Positions 62,510 to 64,000 of a stretch of 64,000 bases of DNA are shown piece after piece. Every line of letters starts with the position of its first letter. Position 1 is the stretch's first letter. A program made the translations under genes and the position numbers. This DNA comes from Agarivorans sp. Toyoura001 (lineage in GTDB: Bacteria > Pseudomonadota > Gammaproteobacteria > Enterobacterales > Celerinatantimonadaceae), in assembly GCF_005405585.1 (NCBI RefSeq), contig NZ_BJEQ01000001.1:620001-684000 (forward strand), in the 5' to 3' direction. The notes under the pieces were generated by a model. That model searched no databases, had not been told where the DNA came from, and was given only the letters and a program-made list of their open reading frames with translations.

Positions 62510-63967
62510 TTAGCGAGCTAAAGACAACGGGTAATTGCGTTGCGCTGCCAATTGCTCGGCTAGCGATAAAACTTGGCTATAGGCCAAGCCTTGGGTGCTG
62601 TTTAATTCATTTAAGGCTGAATGCGCAAGTTTATCACCAAGCAATCCCAAATCACGGATGTTGTCGATAATTTGCTCGGCGGCGCTTAGGGCTGAAGAAA
62701 ACTTAACAATCTCGGTACGCGCATAGTGGGTTTTATCAAAAGATACACTAGCTGCACGCAGGCTTGGATCACTACCCGGTATTTGTTGTGCGCCAAATAG
62801 TGGCCGCCCAGCCACACTTGCATCACTAAAACTCGGCAAGTAACGCGACATATGTTTTACCGCCTCGGCGGTACGCTGTTCTACTTCTTCAGTTTGCCAG
62901 CCTTGGGTTAACTTACGCGTAAGCATTGGGCTTAACTCTGGCTGAGCACTACTCTCGCTAGACTTTACCAAACCACCTTTAAATAAGGTGATGGTGTCGG
63001 TCATACCATGTAGCTGAAATAGACCATCTGGGTAAGGTGTTAGCTGTGCCATGCCGTTAGGTGTGCCACGCTCGCCGTGCACAATTAGCTCTGGCCAACG
63101 GCCTTGTTGGCTGGGCCAATTAGCTAAATAAGCGGCCTTAAATTCGACCATGCGACTGCGGCTAAGTTTGGCCATATCGTCGATGCTGCCACTGCGGTAA
63201 CCACAGGCATTAATCAGGTAATCTACTTCTATACTGTGGTTGCCCTGCTCGCTTTGGTAATCCACTCGCCAGCGTGGTTTATCTCCTTTGAGCTGTTCGA
63301 TGTGCGTTACTTTTGATTGGGTATAAACCTGGCAATTGGGCAGTTGCTCAGTCGCCAGTTTTACCATGGCTGCTACGCGCAGCAAACTTACACCGTATTC
63401 CTGCACTTGTACAAAAGGAAACTTAAATGCCGATAAATCGAGATGTTTAGCCACTGGGATCATCCACTCATCCATTGACTGTGGCTGCTGCGGCGTTTCT
63501 CGTGTGGCTAGCTCTTCAAGCTGCTGTTTATTGTATAAACGGTAGTAATCTTCAGCAGGGCCAAGCTTTTGGTTTTGTGGATCGCTTTTAATAAGCTGCG
63601 CATAGTGAGCTTGCACCTTACGCAAACGTGGCAATAGCGCCTCTGGCTCACCAGGGTCGTTGCTCGGCACACTAATCACGGTGGGGCGAAGATTGACCGC
63701 ATGCGGAAACACCCGCAAGGTATTAATTGATTGCTCAAGCAGCTTAAGGCATTGCTCGTCGGAGATTTCTCGGTACAGGTTACCGCCGGCATGTAAATGG
63801 CAAGCCGGAGGCCCATTCACTAAGCTGGGACCTGCTTCAAACAGACTAACATTGGCGCCCAACTCAGCCAGCTTAAGCGCTGCTGCTGAACCGGCGATTC
63901 CACCACCTACTACGGCGACTTGAGGCGAAGTTGAATTATTCGCCGTCACAGGGTGAGCTTGTATCAC
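62510..63967 (-). CDS. FAD-dependent oxidoreductase (DadA/amino-acid oxidase-like)
   Basis: 485 residues from GTG 63967, the first usable start after an in-frame stop. The N-terminal dinucleotide site VAVVGGGIAGSAAALKLAELG (about 17-37) is followed by the family FEAGPSLVNGPPACHLHAGGNL. The C-terminal GMTDTITLF and LFGAQQIPGSDPSLRAASV segments match amino-acid oxidase-type dehydrogenases. Together with ridA behind it, this suggests oxidation of an amino acid to an imine. No ribosome binding site is clear, so the start is not certain. The exact substrate is unknown. Confidence 0.82.
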   Translation of the reverse strand: MIQAHPVTANNSTSPQVAVVGGGIAGSAAALKLAELGANVSLFEAGPSLVNGPPACHLHAGGNLYREISDEQCLKLLEQSINTLRVFPHAVNLRPTVISVPSNDPGEPEALLPRLRKVQAHYAQLIKSDPQNQKLGPAEDYYRLYNKQQLEELATRETPQQPQSMDEWMIPVAKHLDLSAFKFPFVQVQEYGVSLLRVAAMVKLATEQLPNCQVYTQSKVTHIEQLKGDKPRWRVDYQSEQGNHSIEVDYLINACGYRSGSIDDMAKLSRSRMVEFKAAYLANWPSQQGRWPELIVHGERGTPNGMAQLTPYPDGLFQLHGMTDTITLFKGGLVKSSESSAQPELSPMLTRKLTQGWQTEEVEQRTAEAVKHMSRYLPSFSDASVAGRPLFGAQQIPGSDPSLRAASVSFDKTHYARTEIVKFSSALSAAEQIIDNIRDLGLLGDKLAHSALNELNSTQGLAYSQVLSLAEQLAAQRNYPLSLAR

Positions 63968-64000
63968 TAAATTTCATCCGCAAGTGAAAAAAACTATAAC

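Overview
The window looks like chromosome from a marine gammaproteobacterium of the Alteromonadales/Vibrionales type. The closest match by general feel is an Agarivorans-like genome, but nothing here proves the genus. The reasons are moderate G+C, a Vibrio/Shewanella-style tonB-exbBD-hut haem locus, a BCCT osmolyte transporter, DcuA, many Fur-type sites and two large chemoreceptors. I see no rRNA, tRNA, CRISPR array, insertion sequence or prophage.

Layout. 1-5100: end of an rRNA methyltransferase (rlmI), a membrane protein, a class 3 lipase, a lipoprotein, exonuclease III and a small DUF3892-like protein. 5138-10519: a seven-gene minus-strand operon matching E. coli yjfI-J-K-L-M-C, with a two-TM potassium-channel/RCK gene inserted, facing a small DUF6471-like gene. 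10849-17999: BCCT transporter, DEDDh exonuclease plus cNMP/CBS/DUF294 pair, two GNATs and DcuA. 18019-20682: an 887-residue protein whose C-terminal half is a GH14 beta-amylase and whose N-terminal half looks like a decayed copy of the same fold. 20880-32285: mixed housekeeping and hypothetical genes, a 1.07-kb non-coding stretch, a frameshifted glycine-zipper gene, a chemoreceptor, a dehydrogenase/LysR pair and a kinase-like protein. 32489-36714: RND efflux adaptor and pump. 37498-39850: a polymorphic-toxin-like locus made of a modular toxin, a candidate immunity gene, an orphan toxin tail and a small membrane protein. 40205-46193: haem uptake and use (hutZ, hutX, then divergent tonB-exbB-exbD-hutB-hutC-hutD) around one Fur box. 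46200-51670: an AraC regulator facing a tightly coupled four-gene envelope operon (small OM barrel, lipoprotein hydrolase, DUF4056 lipoprotein, POTRA-less Omp85 barrel). 51780-55662: ribA, an EamA exporter and a chemoreceptor with a C-terminal PilZ domain. 55739-60913: histidine-kinase remnant, then a Fur-type imelysin / di-haem protein / imelysin / Tat-exported DUF1513 operon. 61209-63967: a tiny HTH-like gene, a long inverted repeat, a GNAT, RidA and an FAD oxidoreductase.

Functional themes are iron and haem acquisition (two Fur-type loci), envelope and ion homeostasis (yjf operon with channel, RND pump, Omp85 operon), chemosensing and interbacterial competition. The best candidates for undescribed biology are the toxin cassette with its orphan tail, the AraC-facing Omp85/hydrolase/DUF4056 operon, the yjf cassette with a built-in channel, and the tandem GH14 protein.
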